Below, piece by piece: positions 48,103-58,573 of a DNA stretch of 64,000 nt. The translations under genes and the position numbers were made by a program. This stretch comes from Gamsiella multidivaricata. Taxonomy: Eukaryota; Mortierellomycota; Mortierellomycetes; Mortierellales; Mortierellaceae. The stretch lies in assembly GCF_025024155.1 (NCBI RefSeq), contig NW_026251711.1, forward strand, positions 620,001 to 684,000, written 5' to 3'. The notes below the pieces were generated by a model. It was not told the DNA's origin, did no database searches, and saw only the letters and a list, made by a program, of their open reading frames with translations. Every line of letters begins with the position of its first letter. The stretch's first letter is position 1.

Positions 48103-49675
48103 TAGGCTCGATTCCAGCCCTCTCTTATTGTAATTTCCTTATTTGTCAATTCAATGCAGAGGGGCTGGTAAAAAATGATGGGTCCAAGGCCGACATCTTA
48201 AAAGGAAGTTGATTAAGGGGTAATACTGGGCAAAACATGCAATAACAGAGTAGTCCGCTCCTTCGCTTGCACGGTGGCCCTGCCTTGAGTACAGAGCACC
48301 GGCCAGTCATCTCAGTCTAATCATCTTCAGCTACTCCATTCCTGTCCCAATGACGAACCCTGCATCTAACATTGACACCCCCTCCCCTCCTGCGCATGTC
48401 ACTGCTGACGGTAGTCCGCCGTGGGCACCACGTGTGGAAAGAACGAGTAAGTGGAACGCGTCGCAAAACGCGTTGACGAATTTAAAAAAAAATCTACCCC
48501 TTTCTAACCTCGGCACTTCCTAGTTATTGTATTGGACTCTCCCTCCCCTCCTGCATCACCCACAGCTCGATTCTCTGACCGCGCTGTACAAAAACGACCG
48601 CGTGTGGAGAGAGGACGTAAGTAGAACGCGTGCCAAAAGCCGTCAGTAGAAACTACACTGGAAAAAAAACTATTCTAACCATGGCATACTTCTCCTCTCT
48701 TATCTATTTGCAACTTCTCATTAGCCCTCTCTACCAGCGTAGTGCCCGCCGACGAGGTGCTCGAGTCTCAATTCGTTTTCGAATCCTTTTGCAAACGGTC
48801 AAATCAGGTGGAAGTGGATCTAGGGTGGAAAGGAGGCTTTATTCGTATCAATGCTGCTGTCTAGTTCTACGTGTGGATGGGGTTTATATAAACTGGCTGG
48901 ATAGATAGCAACAGTGTTCTAGAAAGTCGTAGAAAGATGGGCGAAGCGCTGATGACATCATAATGCACTTAACCGAGCATAAACCTGTTGCATTGGGGGT
49001 AACTTGAAATACATCTTGGCATCGTTTAGTGGTATCCGCGGGCAAGGAGAGGGCTAATGGGAAGTTGCAAATAGATAAGAGAGGAGAAGTATGCCATGGT
49101 TAGAATAGTTTTTTTTCCAGTGTAGTTTCTACTGACGGCTTTTGGCACGCGTTCTACTTACGTCCTCTCTCCACACGCGGTCGTTTTTGTACAGCGCGGT
49201 CAGAGAATCGAGCTGTGGGTGATGCAGGAGGGGAGGGAGAGTCCAATACAATAACTAGGAAGTGCCGAGGTTAGAAAGGGGTAGATTTTTTTTTAAATTC
49301 GTCAACGCGTTTTGCGACGCGTTCCACTTACTCGTTCTTTCCACACGTGGTGCCCACGGCGGACTACCGTCAGCAGTGACATGCGCAGGAGGGGAGGGGG
49401 TGTCAATGTTAGATGCAGGGTTCGTCATTGGGACAGGAATGGAGTAGCTGAAGATGATTAGACTGAGATGACTGGCCGGTGCTCTGTACTCAAGGCAGGG
49501 CCACCGTGCAAGCGAAGGAGCGGACTACTCTGTTATTGCATGTTTTGCCCAGTATTACCCCTTAATCAACTTCCTTTTAAGATGTCGGCCTTGGACCCAT
49601 CATTTTTTACCAGCCCCTCTGCATTGAATTGACAAATAAGGAAATTACAATAAGAGAGGGCTGGAATCGAGCCTA
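48103..49675. mobile_element. Foldback element with 629-bp arms, Mutator-like target duplication
   Basis: Bases 48103-48731 are repeated inverted at 49047-49675 with no length change across the parts compared; one mismatch was noticed (48718 against 49060). The spacer is 315 bp. The ends are TAGGCTCGATTCC..GGAATCGAGCCTA. The 9-bp direct repeat GTCTGCCTG flanks it at 48094-48102 and 49676-49684, which marks insertion. A 9-bp duplication and long inverted repeats fit a non-autonomous Mutator-superfamily element. No transposase is encoded: the mirrored 61-residue ORFs in the arms are palindrome artefacts. The near identity of the arms argues for recent origin or ongoing gene conversion. Confidence 0.85.
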
Positions 49676-49684
49676 GTCTGCCTG
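49676..49684. repeat. 9-bp target-site duplication, right
   Basis: GTCTGCCTG directly abuts the right arm. The match continues into TAG, which also happens to begin the element. Confidence 0.85.
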
Positions 49685-49689
49685 TAGGG

Positions 49690-49810
49690 TTCTCTTTCTT
49701 GGTTCGAATCTCGACAACAGGTACATCTCCGTCGTAGAAACATGAAGTTGTATATCCGTAGCCATATCTTCTTTTCTTGGTTCGAACCTCGACAGCAGCT
49801 TGGTTGTTCG
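49690..49810. repeat. Direct repeat, period 78 bp, core CTTGGTTCGAA
   Basis: TTCTTGGTTCGAATCTCGAC (from 49697) recurs as TTCTTGGTTCGAACCTCGAC (from 49775), each followed by a short A(A/G)CAG-type continuation. The copies are separated by non-repeated sequence. The rest of 49811-50099 is plain promoter region of the TM9SF gene. Confidence 0.7.
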
Positions 49811-50099
49811 AATATTAGCTATTTCCACACCACCAACGGTCAAACTATCTACCACCCCTTTTCAACCAATCAGCATGGGAATCGGGCGATCCAGACGGAC
49901 AGCCACCCCTTCGCTCGCACCTTCCTACGTGTCACGTATGTCCTACGCCCAGAAATAAAAACGTGCTGAAAACAGCCCCCCACATACCCAGTCGTCTCTG
50001 CCCCCCCTCCTCCTTCATCGCACTGCATCCTATCATCAACTGATCCTCAGGAACAGACCCCCCTCCCCCATCAACCCATCTCATCATCACAACATACCG

Positions 50100-52606
50100 A
50101 TGACCCGCCGCTGGAACGCCCTCACCCGGGTGGCAGCACTCGCCCTACTCGGCACGACCGTCACCCTCTCCCAAGCATTCTACCTCCCCGGTGTGGCCCC
50201 GACAGAATACGAGGATTCAGATGCAGTGCCGCTGATGGTCAACGCCCTCACCCCCGGATCCGAATCAGAGCTCAAGTCAGTCATCCCCTACGACTACTAC
50301 GATCCCATGTTCAACTTTTGTAAACCAAAGGATGGTGAGCGTTCCCAGGCAGAATCCCTCGGCAGTATTCTCTTTGGTGATCGCATCTGGGACTCGCCCT
50401 ACAAGGTATTCAACACTACGCGACCTTGTCAAGGTGTCAAAGGAGCACACACACACACACACACATCCAATTATCGATGGCGATTCTTGTATTCTGACAT
50501 GTACTATTATTTTTATTATTATTTTGTCATTTATTCCTTTCATAAAACTTATCCAGATCAACATGAAGCAGCCAAAGCTGTGCGAGAAACTCTGCGACAC
50601 CGAAGTGGGCACGGAACAGGCAAAGTTCATCAACAACAGGATCCGCGAGAATTACGTGGTCAATTGGCTTATCGATGGTCTCCCCGCTGGTTTCGTACAT
50701 TCGGGAACAGGCAGGGATCAGGATAAGGAGTTTTATTCCATTGGATTCCCCTTGGGTGCCGACACTGGCAGGGAGACACCGATGCTGCACAATCACCATG
50801 AAATCACGATCGATTACCATCATAATACACAAAAGGATACTCTACGCGTCGTCGGCGTCACTGTCGAGCCTTATAGGTATTCAACAAGGCGTTCATTTTT
50901 TATTTTTTTTATTTTTTTATTTTTTCAAAAGCGCGAGGAAAGGAGGGAAACCTCGATGCAACCATACCTGACCTGACTAACAATGATGGTCTTTCTTTTT
51001 TTCCTCTCTTTGCTTCAAAAACCTGCAGTATTGAAGTCCCTATAGAGAAAACTGAACTGTGTGGAATCTCAAATATGGAACAGGTCCCTGGCATGTACGT
51101 GTCTGAGAAGAAGACCACTTTGGTCACTTACACCTACTCTGTCCACTGGAGGGTGAGTTGAATAGATTTCCTAAAGATCCACCCCCTTCCTCCCCCCCCC
51201 CCCCTTTTTTTTTCTCTGTGTACCCGGGGCTGGCTATCCCAGACAACATCCTGAAATATCTCGCTAATAATTTTTTCCTTTTTTTCCAAAAAAAATTATA
51301 GGAGGAGGTCAATACCGCATGGGCAACCCGATGGGACAGGTACCTTCTCGTGGGCGAGCCCAGGATTCATTGGTTCTCTCTTGTGAACTCGATCATTATC
51401 GTTCTCTTCTTGACGGGTATGGTCGCCATGGTCTTGTTGAGGGCCCTGCACAAGGATATCTCGCGCTATAACCAGCAAGAGGCACAGGAGGATTTCCAGG
51501 AAGATTTCGGTTGGAAGCTGGTCCATGGGGATGTCTTCCGTCCCCCACCTTACCCAATGTTGCTATCCATCATTGTTGGAAATGGATCACAAATGTTCTT
51601 GATGGCCTCAGTGACGATCTTGTTTGCGGCTCTTGGTTTCTTGTCGCCCTCGAACCGTGGATCGCTCGCGACTGTCATGATTGTGTTTTACATGTTCTTT
51701 GGCGTCGTTGCAGGTTTCATCTCCGCAAGACTGTACAAGATGTTCGGAGGCGAGGCCTGGAAGCGCAATGTGATCGGCACCGCATTGTTGTTCCCCGCGT
51801 AAGTTGTTGTCAGTGCGAGCTCACTTTAAGATGGAAATCTTTCGAGTTGTGTTACGCCACGTTGTAGGACGATATTAATAGACAACCGTTGCTAAACCGT
51901 TGACCATACTCTCTAATTCCGTTTTTTTCTGTTCAACAATAGAATCATCTTTGGTGCATTCCTTGGGCTGAACTTCTTCCTCATTGGAGCCAAGTCCTCT
52001 GGAGCGGTGCCCTTTGGTACCATGCTCGGTCTTGTCGCGCTCTGGTTCCTGGTCTCGACACCTCTCTCGGTCATTGGATCCTATCTTGGATTCCAGCGCC
52101 CCAAGATCGAGACCCCCGTGCGTGCGAACCAGATCCCTCGCCAGATCCCCGACCAGGTGTTCTATCTGCGCCCGATCCCTTCTATGATGATCGGCGGTAT
52201 CTTGCCCTTTGGAGCCATCTTCATTGAGCTGTACTTTATCCTGAATTCGATCTGGTTCCACAAGATCTACTATGTCTTTGGATTCCTGTTCCTGGTCTTT
52301 GGAGTCTTGATCTTGACCTGTGCTGAAGTCACGATCCTGATGTGCTACTTCCACCTGTGTGCCGAGGACTATCACTGGTGGTGGAGAGCCTTCTTCACAA
52401 GTGGTGCGTCTGCGATCTATATCTTCCTGTACTCGGTCATGTATTACTTCACGACCCTCCAGATCAAGTCCTTCACGAGCGTGGTCCTGTACTTTGGATG
52501 GACCGCGATCATGAGCTTGATGTTCTTTGTCCTCAGCGGCGCCATTGGTTTCTTCTCGACCTTCTTTTTTGTCAGGAAAATCTATGGAAGCATCAAGATT
52601 GACTAG
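50100..52606 (+). CDS. Transmembrane 9 superfamily (nonaspanin) protein
   Basis: Five exons: 50100-50405, 50557-50876, 51029-51152, 51302-51798 and 51943-52606, GT-AG, phases 0, 2, 0 and 2, giving 636 residues. The signal peptide (about residues 1-26, LSQAFYLPG) opens a luminal domain with [23 protein letters not shown] and YSVHWR, followed by nine membrane segments from about residue 295 on. [23 protein letters not shown] and FYLRPIPS are hallmark TM9SF sequences. The protein ends SIKID, which fits the KxD/E coatomer-binding Golgi-retention signal of this family. It likely acts in endosome-Golgi sorting of membrane proteins. All expected parts are present. Confidence 0.93.
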
Positions 52607-52801
52607 ATGACGGACGAACATGATGTTTTTTTTGGGTGCCCAAGGATTGAAGGACGTAGATGTAATAGATCAAAGAGCGTTTTGCTTCCTTGCAATAAAA
52701 AAAAAAAAAAAAAAAAAAGCTTGCGATGCCATTCGATTGTTTATGTATGGTGATATAGGTCTAAGATCTATTCATAAATCACAGTAATCGCCTCTCTCTC
52801 T

Positions 52802-52843
<42 letters not shown>

Positions 52844-52928
52844 CTCTCTTCCTTCCTTCCTTCCTTCCTTCCTTCCTTCCTTCCTTCCTTCCTTCCTTTC
52901 TTTATCTCAAGACACGAATGCGTTCTGT
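52607..52928. repeat. Convergent spacer with CT and CCTT microsatellites
   Basis: The 322-bp gap between the convergent TM9SF and COQ8 genes holds an A-run (about 52697-52718), CT tracts and a CCTT array (about 52793-52897). No gene is seen. Confidence 0.8.
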
Positions 52929-54045
52929 TCAAGTGCCGCGACCAAAATTCACTCCGCGTCGCTCATTGACCTTATCCTCGCTGTAACGGCTTGTGATTTC
53001 TCTGAACAATTTCTTGCACTCGACACGAGCGCCCAATTTGGAGCACAGCAAGAACGCACCTGCCATCTTACGATGCATCGAGTAGGTCTCGTCCGGCGGC
53101 GGTGTTAGTCTGTGCTTCAGCATCGTCGGGATCTCATCCTTGACCCTCTGCGTAATCGTTTGGTACTTGAAATCGTATACATCCGGTGCTGACTCCTGGA
53201 ACGGCTCCGACAGAGTCAACAATGAACTGATATGCGCGGTTTCCATCACCGGTGTCTCCTCGCCCGTCAAGAACCCAAGTTCCCTCGAATACCTCAAGCA
53301 CCCATCTCGGTCTCCTGCTGCGCCCGCCAAAATCGTCTTGAGGTACAACGTCGTGAACCTTGACTCGAATCCACGCGTCGCTCCAAAATCCAGCAGCTCC
53401 AGCTTCGTCGTCGTCGGATTATACAAAAAGTTTGTCCAATTGGGATCCGTCTGCATGTACTGGTATTCGAACAACTCTTTCAAACAAAGACTCAAGATAT
53501 TCGTCCCGATCCGGTCCCGCACCGCCTGATCGCGCGTCTGCATCACCTGCGTCATTGACTCGCCCTCCATCCACTCCATCGTCAACACCATCGGTCCCGA
53601 CGCCTCGCGCACTAGTCTTGGCACCTGATAATCCGGATCATTCTCCATGAGTCGTCCAAACTCCTCAATACAGTCAGCCTCGCGTAGATAGTCCGTCTCC
53701 CAACCCAACTCACGCTGCGCAACCTTGATCGTGTTATCGAGGTACATGCCCCTCGGTAGAATACTAGACATGAGTACCAGGGTCTTGAGGTTCGACAGAT
53801 CCGAATCGATCGACGCGGCCACGCCGGGGTACTGGACCTTGACCGCCACAGGCATCCCTGTGGCCCTGTGAATGGCCTTGTGGACTTGTCCGATCGATGC
53901 TGCAGCGATAGGGGTCATCCCGAACTCTGAAAATTCGGATTCCCAGTTCGATCCCATCGTCTGGACCATGACTTTCTGCGAGAATATGAGGTTACCAGAG
54001 CAGGGCATTCTTAAGTGTTAGTTCCAGGAACCAAAGCATAGTGTT

Positions 54046-54079
<34 letters not shown>

Positions 54080-55476
54080 AAACTGATAGACAACTGGCGT
54101 TTAGCAGGTATAGGCGCTTACTCTCATCTGCTTCTCGGGCATAAAGTTGGCGCTGTTCTGAACCCGCAGCAAAACCTCCTCCAACTCTGGCGGCAACATC
54201 TTGTTATCTGCGATCATTTGAAGAAAAAAAAAGAGACAATGAGAATGACGAGAAAGATGAGTAAGCTATTCCAGTTACACATCCTTCTACAGCAACCAGG
54301 GGAAGGAGATATGGAAAGAAGAAAAAGACGTACCCTGGATGCTCAGCATCTGGCCCAGCTTCAATGCTGCTCCTCGCATCCGTGTCAGCTTACTAACTAG
54401 ACGATCCATATTGGCTGGCGTCAAGAACAACGGCGATTCGCTCGAAGTCGTTCCTCGGCCGACAGTTCGACGCATAGTTTCCGAGATTGCTCCAACTCCC
54501 AATGATGCGGCCAAACCTAATTACAGCAGACATGTTAGCGTATGCTTAAACAAAAATGACATCAGTCCCTTTAACTCTGCAAATGAACCCTGTATTACCT
54601 CCGTAATGGAAAAGTCGGCTCACGCGAGATGTTGGCATGGCTGCGGCAGTGAGGTTCGCCTTCACAGGTTTGTTAAAAATCTCCTCCTTCATGAATTGAT
54701 CTTCAGACGAGGGGGTCGTTGTGGTCGACGACTGGATAGATTCAGCCATCAAGTCGGGTATCGTGGCTGTTGCTGGCGCTGACGCTGACGCTGGTACCGA
54801 TACTGGTTCTGGTGTCGATGCTGGTTCAGATCCCGGTGCTGGTGCCAATGATGGGGATTGTGATGCCATTGAAAGTGTTGAATTGTGATACGGCGTTTCC
54901 ATTCCTCCAGTCGTCAAGCGTGTCACGTCCTGGTCATCCTCCTCGAATTCGTCCTCGACAGATTCCATCAATGGCCTATAAACCATCATCCTAGGTCCCA
55001 GTCGCTCTGTCTGTGCCCATAATGACTCCTGATCCGCAATCCCGCTGTTCAGTTTGGTGATATCCTCCGCAGGAAGCGAGTCCAGCCATTTCGATTCCCG
55101 GCGCAATGTTTCGAGGGCGTCCTTGTTAATAGGTGTCTCCTTCTTTCCATAGTCCGGTAGTGGAGATGAGGCTGGTGCAGAATAGGATGGTGCCGCGGCT
55201 GACTGAGGGAAGGAGGCATTGCTGGCGTTGGCCCGGGGAGGTGTAACCGTGGTGACAGTTGGACGCTTGTGTCCGTGAGCAGCCGGCGTGGCCAAGAAAC
55301 TGGGGTCGAGTAGCGATGGCTCGTGAGAAGTTGAGGTCTGCGTCGTTCCCGTGGAGGCCGAAGATGTAAATGACGGCGTTGTAACCTTAAGAGGAATAGA
55401 AGACGACGTAAAAATCTGGTCGAGCCATGTTCCTGTAATCGATGGGCTGCTTGTCTGTGTAAATGTCTGGTACCCT

Positions 55477-55521
<45 letters not shown>

Positions 55522-55715
55522 CCCAAGAAATCTTCGCGCGACACTTCTGTGGCAACTGAGGCAGTGTTGGTGGCTGTTACGGCGCTCTTCCTAAGGAGAC
55601 TTGAGGTGGCGGCATAGGACTTGAGATGTCGCCACTCGAGGGCAAGAAACCTGCGAGATACGCTGGCACCAACGGCTGCCAGGGACTGTGCATCCGCGAA
55701 TCGTCGTGCAGACAT
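52929..55715 (-). CDS. coq8: COQ8/ABC1 (ADCK-type) atypical kinase, ubiquinone biosynthesis
   Basis: Four exons: 55715-54599, 54516-54334, 54207-54122 and 53975-52929, GT-AG introns, phases 1, 1 and 0, giving 810 residues. COQ8 is a UbiB-family ATPase/kinase-like protein of the mitochondrial inner membrane that supports coenzyme Q assembly. Diagnostic motifs are intact: KxGQ (K425-L-G-Q428), the Ala-rich loop A486-A-A-S489 in place of a Gly-rich loop, K508 (VAVKVQYP), D639 and N644 (MQTDPNWTNF) and D658-F-G. The N-terminus (MSARRFADAQSLAAVGASVSRRF) is a likely mitochondrial presequence. About 300 residues of Gln/Ser/Thr/Pro-rich sequence precede the kinase domain, including about 16 Gln near residue 65; this spacer is unusually long. 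Confidence 0.93.
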
Positions 55716-56897
55716 GGCCGAGGGAGTTCCTATGTTGAGTTCCTGTTTTCTTCTGCCTGCTTGAGATGGAAATGGGATCGAATACGGATGCGAAAAGAGT
55801 GTTTAAATGGATTCGAAATGAGAAGCACAGCAGTTTGAACGCGCGACCTCCCGAAGCTAAACAACAAAATAAGATGTGACTTTGGACTTTACTTTTAAAA
55901 TTGGTGGCAATGCAGCATACACGTCCACGACGCGTCTACAAAAAACGAGGATGAATCGTTCTTTCTGTTTTACCATGCGATAGTCCCTAGGTCATCCTAG
56001 ATAATTCACTTTGAGCCATACCAACAAGAGATAAGGAGGATGTAACGGCAGATACGAAAATTGTTCACCTAGCGCATAACAGAAGAGAGTTTTGAGATTT
56101 TTAAAAAAAGTCGTTCCTTGATTCCTGTTTGAGCGCGAGTAGTGTTAGCCGTGAACAAGAACAAAGTCATGACTGACTGAACGGAGTAGGGAAGGGCAAG
56201 TAGTATTCACATCTTGCATGAATCTCGGTAACGTCCTGCAGTTCTCATGCATCCAACGTCGAAAGGGCGTCCTTGACCGAGCGCTCTTTCATCAAGACTT
56301 TCAAGGACTAGGACGAGCTAGAACTGGAAAAACCATACGACATAGAGGATGGTAGAACCTGCTTTAGGGTAATGCGCCCATGCATTAGTAGGAATAAGCA
56401 GGGGCATAAATCAACCAGTCCGCCATCCTTAGCCTCATTTGTATTTACCTGGTTGTAGGCAGCCCAATGAATCAACCATTAACTGTCCATACTGCATCTT
56501 TTGAAGTACAAATCAGGACACCTTTTAACGACCGGATTTATTACAGGCGCTTTTGGTGGCGAGGGTCTTTATGTAATGCAACCAGCCGCCATGTCATCCT
56601 GGTAACCGTTATGGGTAGCAATTTCATCTGACCCTAGCGAAGTTCTGCACGTTGAGGAAAATCACGTACAAATTCGTTTCCTCAAAAGAAAAGAGCTCTA
56701 ATAGAAAGACACTCAGTGCTACAGTCGAGTCGTAAATATCCGCCGCCTTTATTAGTGCCGAATATTTGAAATATAAAGAAAAGGAGTATAGGCCAAGGAC
56801 GTGAAAGTGATACGTGTAAGAGAGGTCACAATATAACATGGTAGGGTGTATGTCCGCTAAAGGAGTATAAGACAATGAGAATATTATGTACAGTTGG
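55716..56897. other. Intergenic region
   Basis: No supported gene; short ORFs only. The left part is the COQ8 promoter side. Confidence 0.5.
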
Positions 56898-57581
56898 TCA
56901 CAATCGCTCCTTCGACTTCGCATTTCCTACGCACGTTTCAGAAGCTTGTTCAGCTCTGAGGTGGAAACCGTATGAAACCGCGCCTTTCCTGCGCCCAGAG
57001 GACACTTTTCCTTTCGCTGCAGCGTTCAGCGCTAGCTTGATACCGTTCTCGACTGTCAGTGCCAACTCGAACCATATGTTGTACTCCGCTCCAATGGTCG
57101 CGAGCTCCTTCATGCTGTCAGGGATCAAGACATCATGGACATGGACCATAACGTACATGTTGCCGCAACGCCGGATCAGGTAGATGCTCATTGTCTGGGC
57201 TATCGCTCGATATCCCACCAGGGTCGCATTGTCCACGCCGTACTTGTCTTGGATCAGATCCAGAGCGTCTTTCAATCCCAGGCCGATACGCGCGAAATCT
57301 TTGGCATTCTTGTAGTTTTTATGAGCATGTGAGGTCCCTTCACCAATGCCCAACTCGCAAAGGGTCTTGTTCGATTGATCCTTCAACTCCAGCACAAGAT
57401 CAGGCTCTCGTTTGCTCTTCGTTCCAGTCCTGCCCTTTCCGGATACTGTGACCTTGTCCACACTGTAAAGCAAACCAAGAAATCGATCAGTCATGTTACT
57501 TACAAGTTTAGGAAGACCATTTTTTCAGGGTCACTCATAAACGCCTGACACAACGGCAGTACTCCTTGCTGGGCCTTAAAA
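56898..57581 (-). CDS. PD-(D/E)XK-like hypothetical protein, 5' end uncertain
   Basis: Two exons can be read: 57581-57504 and 57462-56898, separated by a 41-nt GT-AG intron (GTAAGT to TTTACAG); the join reads KMVFLNF then VDKVTVSGKGR. An in-frame ATG (MSDPEKM) lies in the first exon, but an acceptor-like TTACAG at its left edge suggests more exons upstream. Residues KREPDLVLEL followed by LCELGIGEGTS give the D..ExG/E spacing of a PD-(D/E)XK nuclease-like core, then helices (KDFARIGLGLKDALDLI) and a strand-rich part (YVMVHVHDVLIPDS). The same architecture occurs in large families of uncharacterised proteins in Mortierella and Rhizophagus-type fungi, some linked to Crinkler-like proteins. Nuclease activity is not shown. 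Confidence 0.5.
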
Positions 57582-58133
57582 CTGTAACATCAACAGAAAG
57601 GGCACACGACGCCATAGCCAGCTCATATCATGCAAAGCCAAACTGAAGACCACCATCGTCGCAGCCACATCTCGCTCGGCAGGGGACGATGTTTCTCTGA
57701 TTCACCTGCTGGAGCTAAAGAGGCCAGACTGCTATTGACTAGATGTTTCTACGTGAAGGAAAGACAGCTCTGACACAATACCTTTAGAGAGAGGGAACAA
57801 AAGAGAGAAGCGGAGAGACAACAAAAAAGGAGCAGTGTGTATAAAAGAATGCCAAGCAAATAAGGAAGAGTAATAATGAAAGACAAGACAAAGGCAGGAA
57901 TGACAACAAGCGCGAGAGTAGTGAACAGGGTGTAGGAGCGGTGATGGAAAGGGCGTGGGGGTGCTGGCAACCGTGAAGGATGAAGAGAAGGGCGGGGGAG
58001 TGGTGGCAAAGGTGAGTGGCAGCGGCTATTGAGGTCGAGACGTGCGTGGGAGTGATGAATGAGAAGGGAGTGATGATGAGAACGGCGTGGGAGTGGTGGC
58101 AAAAGGGTGTGATGACGAAAAGGGGCGTGTGAT
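57582..58133. other. Degenerate GGGAGTGRTG-rich minisatellite and spacer
   Basis: No gene is supported. From about 57930 to 58130 the plus strand is purine-rich with repeated GGGAGTGGTGGCAAA/GGGAGTGATGA-type units. It serves as target of the retroelement micro-insertion to its right. Confidence 0.45.
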
Positions 58134-58151
58134 GCTGAGAAGGCTTGCGAC

Positions 58152-58201
58152 TTTTTTTTTTTTTTTTTTTTTTTTTTATTAACATAAATCCCCATGAGCA
58201 C
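58152..58201 (-). mobile_element. 50-bp retroelement 3'-end micro-insertion
   Basis: On the minus strand this is GTGCTCATGGGGATTTATGTTAA(T) followed by a run of about 26 A. The same 3' end closes the retroelement at 60949. The 18-bp sequence GCTGAGAAGGCTTGCGAC flanks it exactly at 58134-58151 and 58202-58219. It is therefore an extremely 5'-truncated insertion with only about 24 nt of element sequence. Confidence 0.85.
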
Positions 58202-58280
58202 GCTGAGAAGGCTTGCGACAAGGGCTTGGGAGTTGTGGAATGTGGCCTGTCTTTTGGCGACCGTGGATTTTTTTTTAACT

Positions 58281-58573
58281 TTTTTTTTTTTTTTTATTAA
58301 CATAAATCCCCATGAGCACGCGACGCATGGTCCGCAAAGTTACAGGATAGACCTCGGATGTGGGGCTATAAATCGTTCTTTTTTTTTTTTTATAACAACT
58401 TGTCTCTCGAGTCAATTGACTCTGCGAATCTATCAGACTAACTAGCAAAGATCTACTATCGCTGTCCCAGTTGACAGGTCACATTCCCCCACACCTCATC
58501 AGTGTGTTAAAAGCTGAAAACACCTTGTTACAAGGAGGGTATCTTCCCCATCCCCTCCATGGTTGTCAACCGC
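58281..58573 (-). mobile_element. 3' part of older retroelement copy (left of nested insertion)
   Basis: Reading minus: the tail of an ORF up to TAA (58528-58530), about 230 nt of 3' UTR, then ACCATGCGTCGCGTGCTCATGGGG, GATTTATGTTAATA and an A-run. The 3' end matches the tail at 60884-60925. With the fragment at 60950-61527 it forms one copy split by the insertion at 58574-60949. A second possibility is that the last 60 bp are a separate truncated copy, because a 24-bp duplicate of 61423-61446 lies at 58341-58364. Confidence 0.6.

Noticed and set aside
48331..49447. Two identical 61-residue ORFs on opposite strands
   Set aside because: They are mirror images produced by the inverted arms of the foldback element and have no recognisable protein features.
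49697..49795. GGTTCGAAT B-box-like sequences suggesting a tRNA or tRNA-derived SINE
   Set aside because: Neither a T stem nor an acceptor stem can be paired, and no matching A box lies at the right distance.
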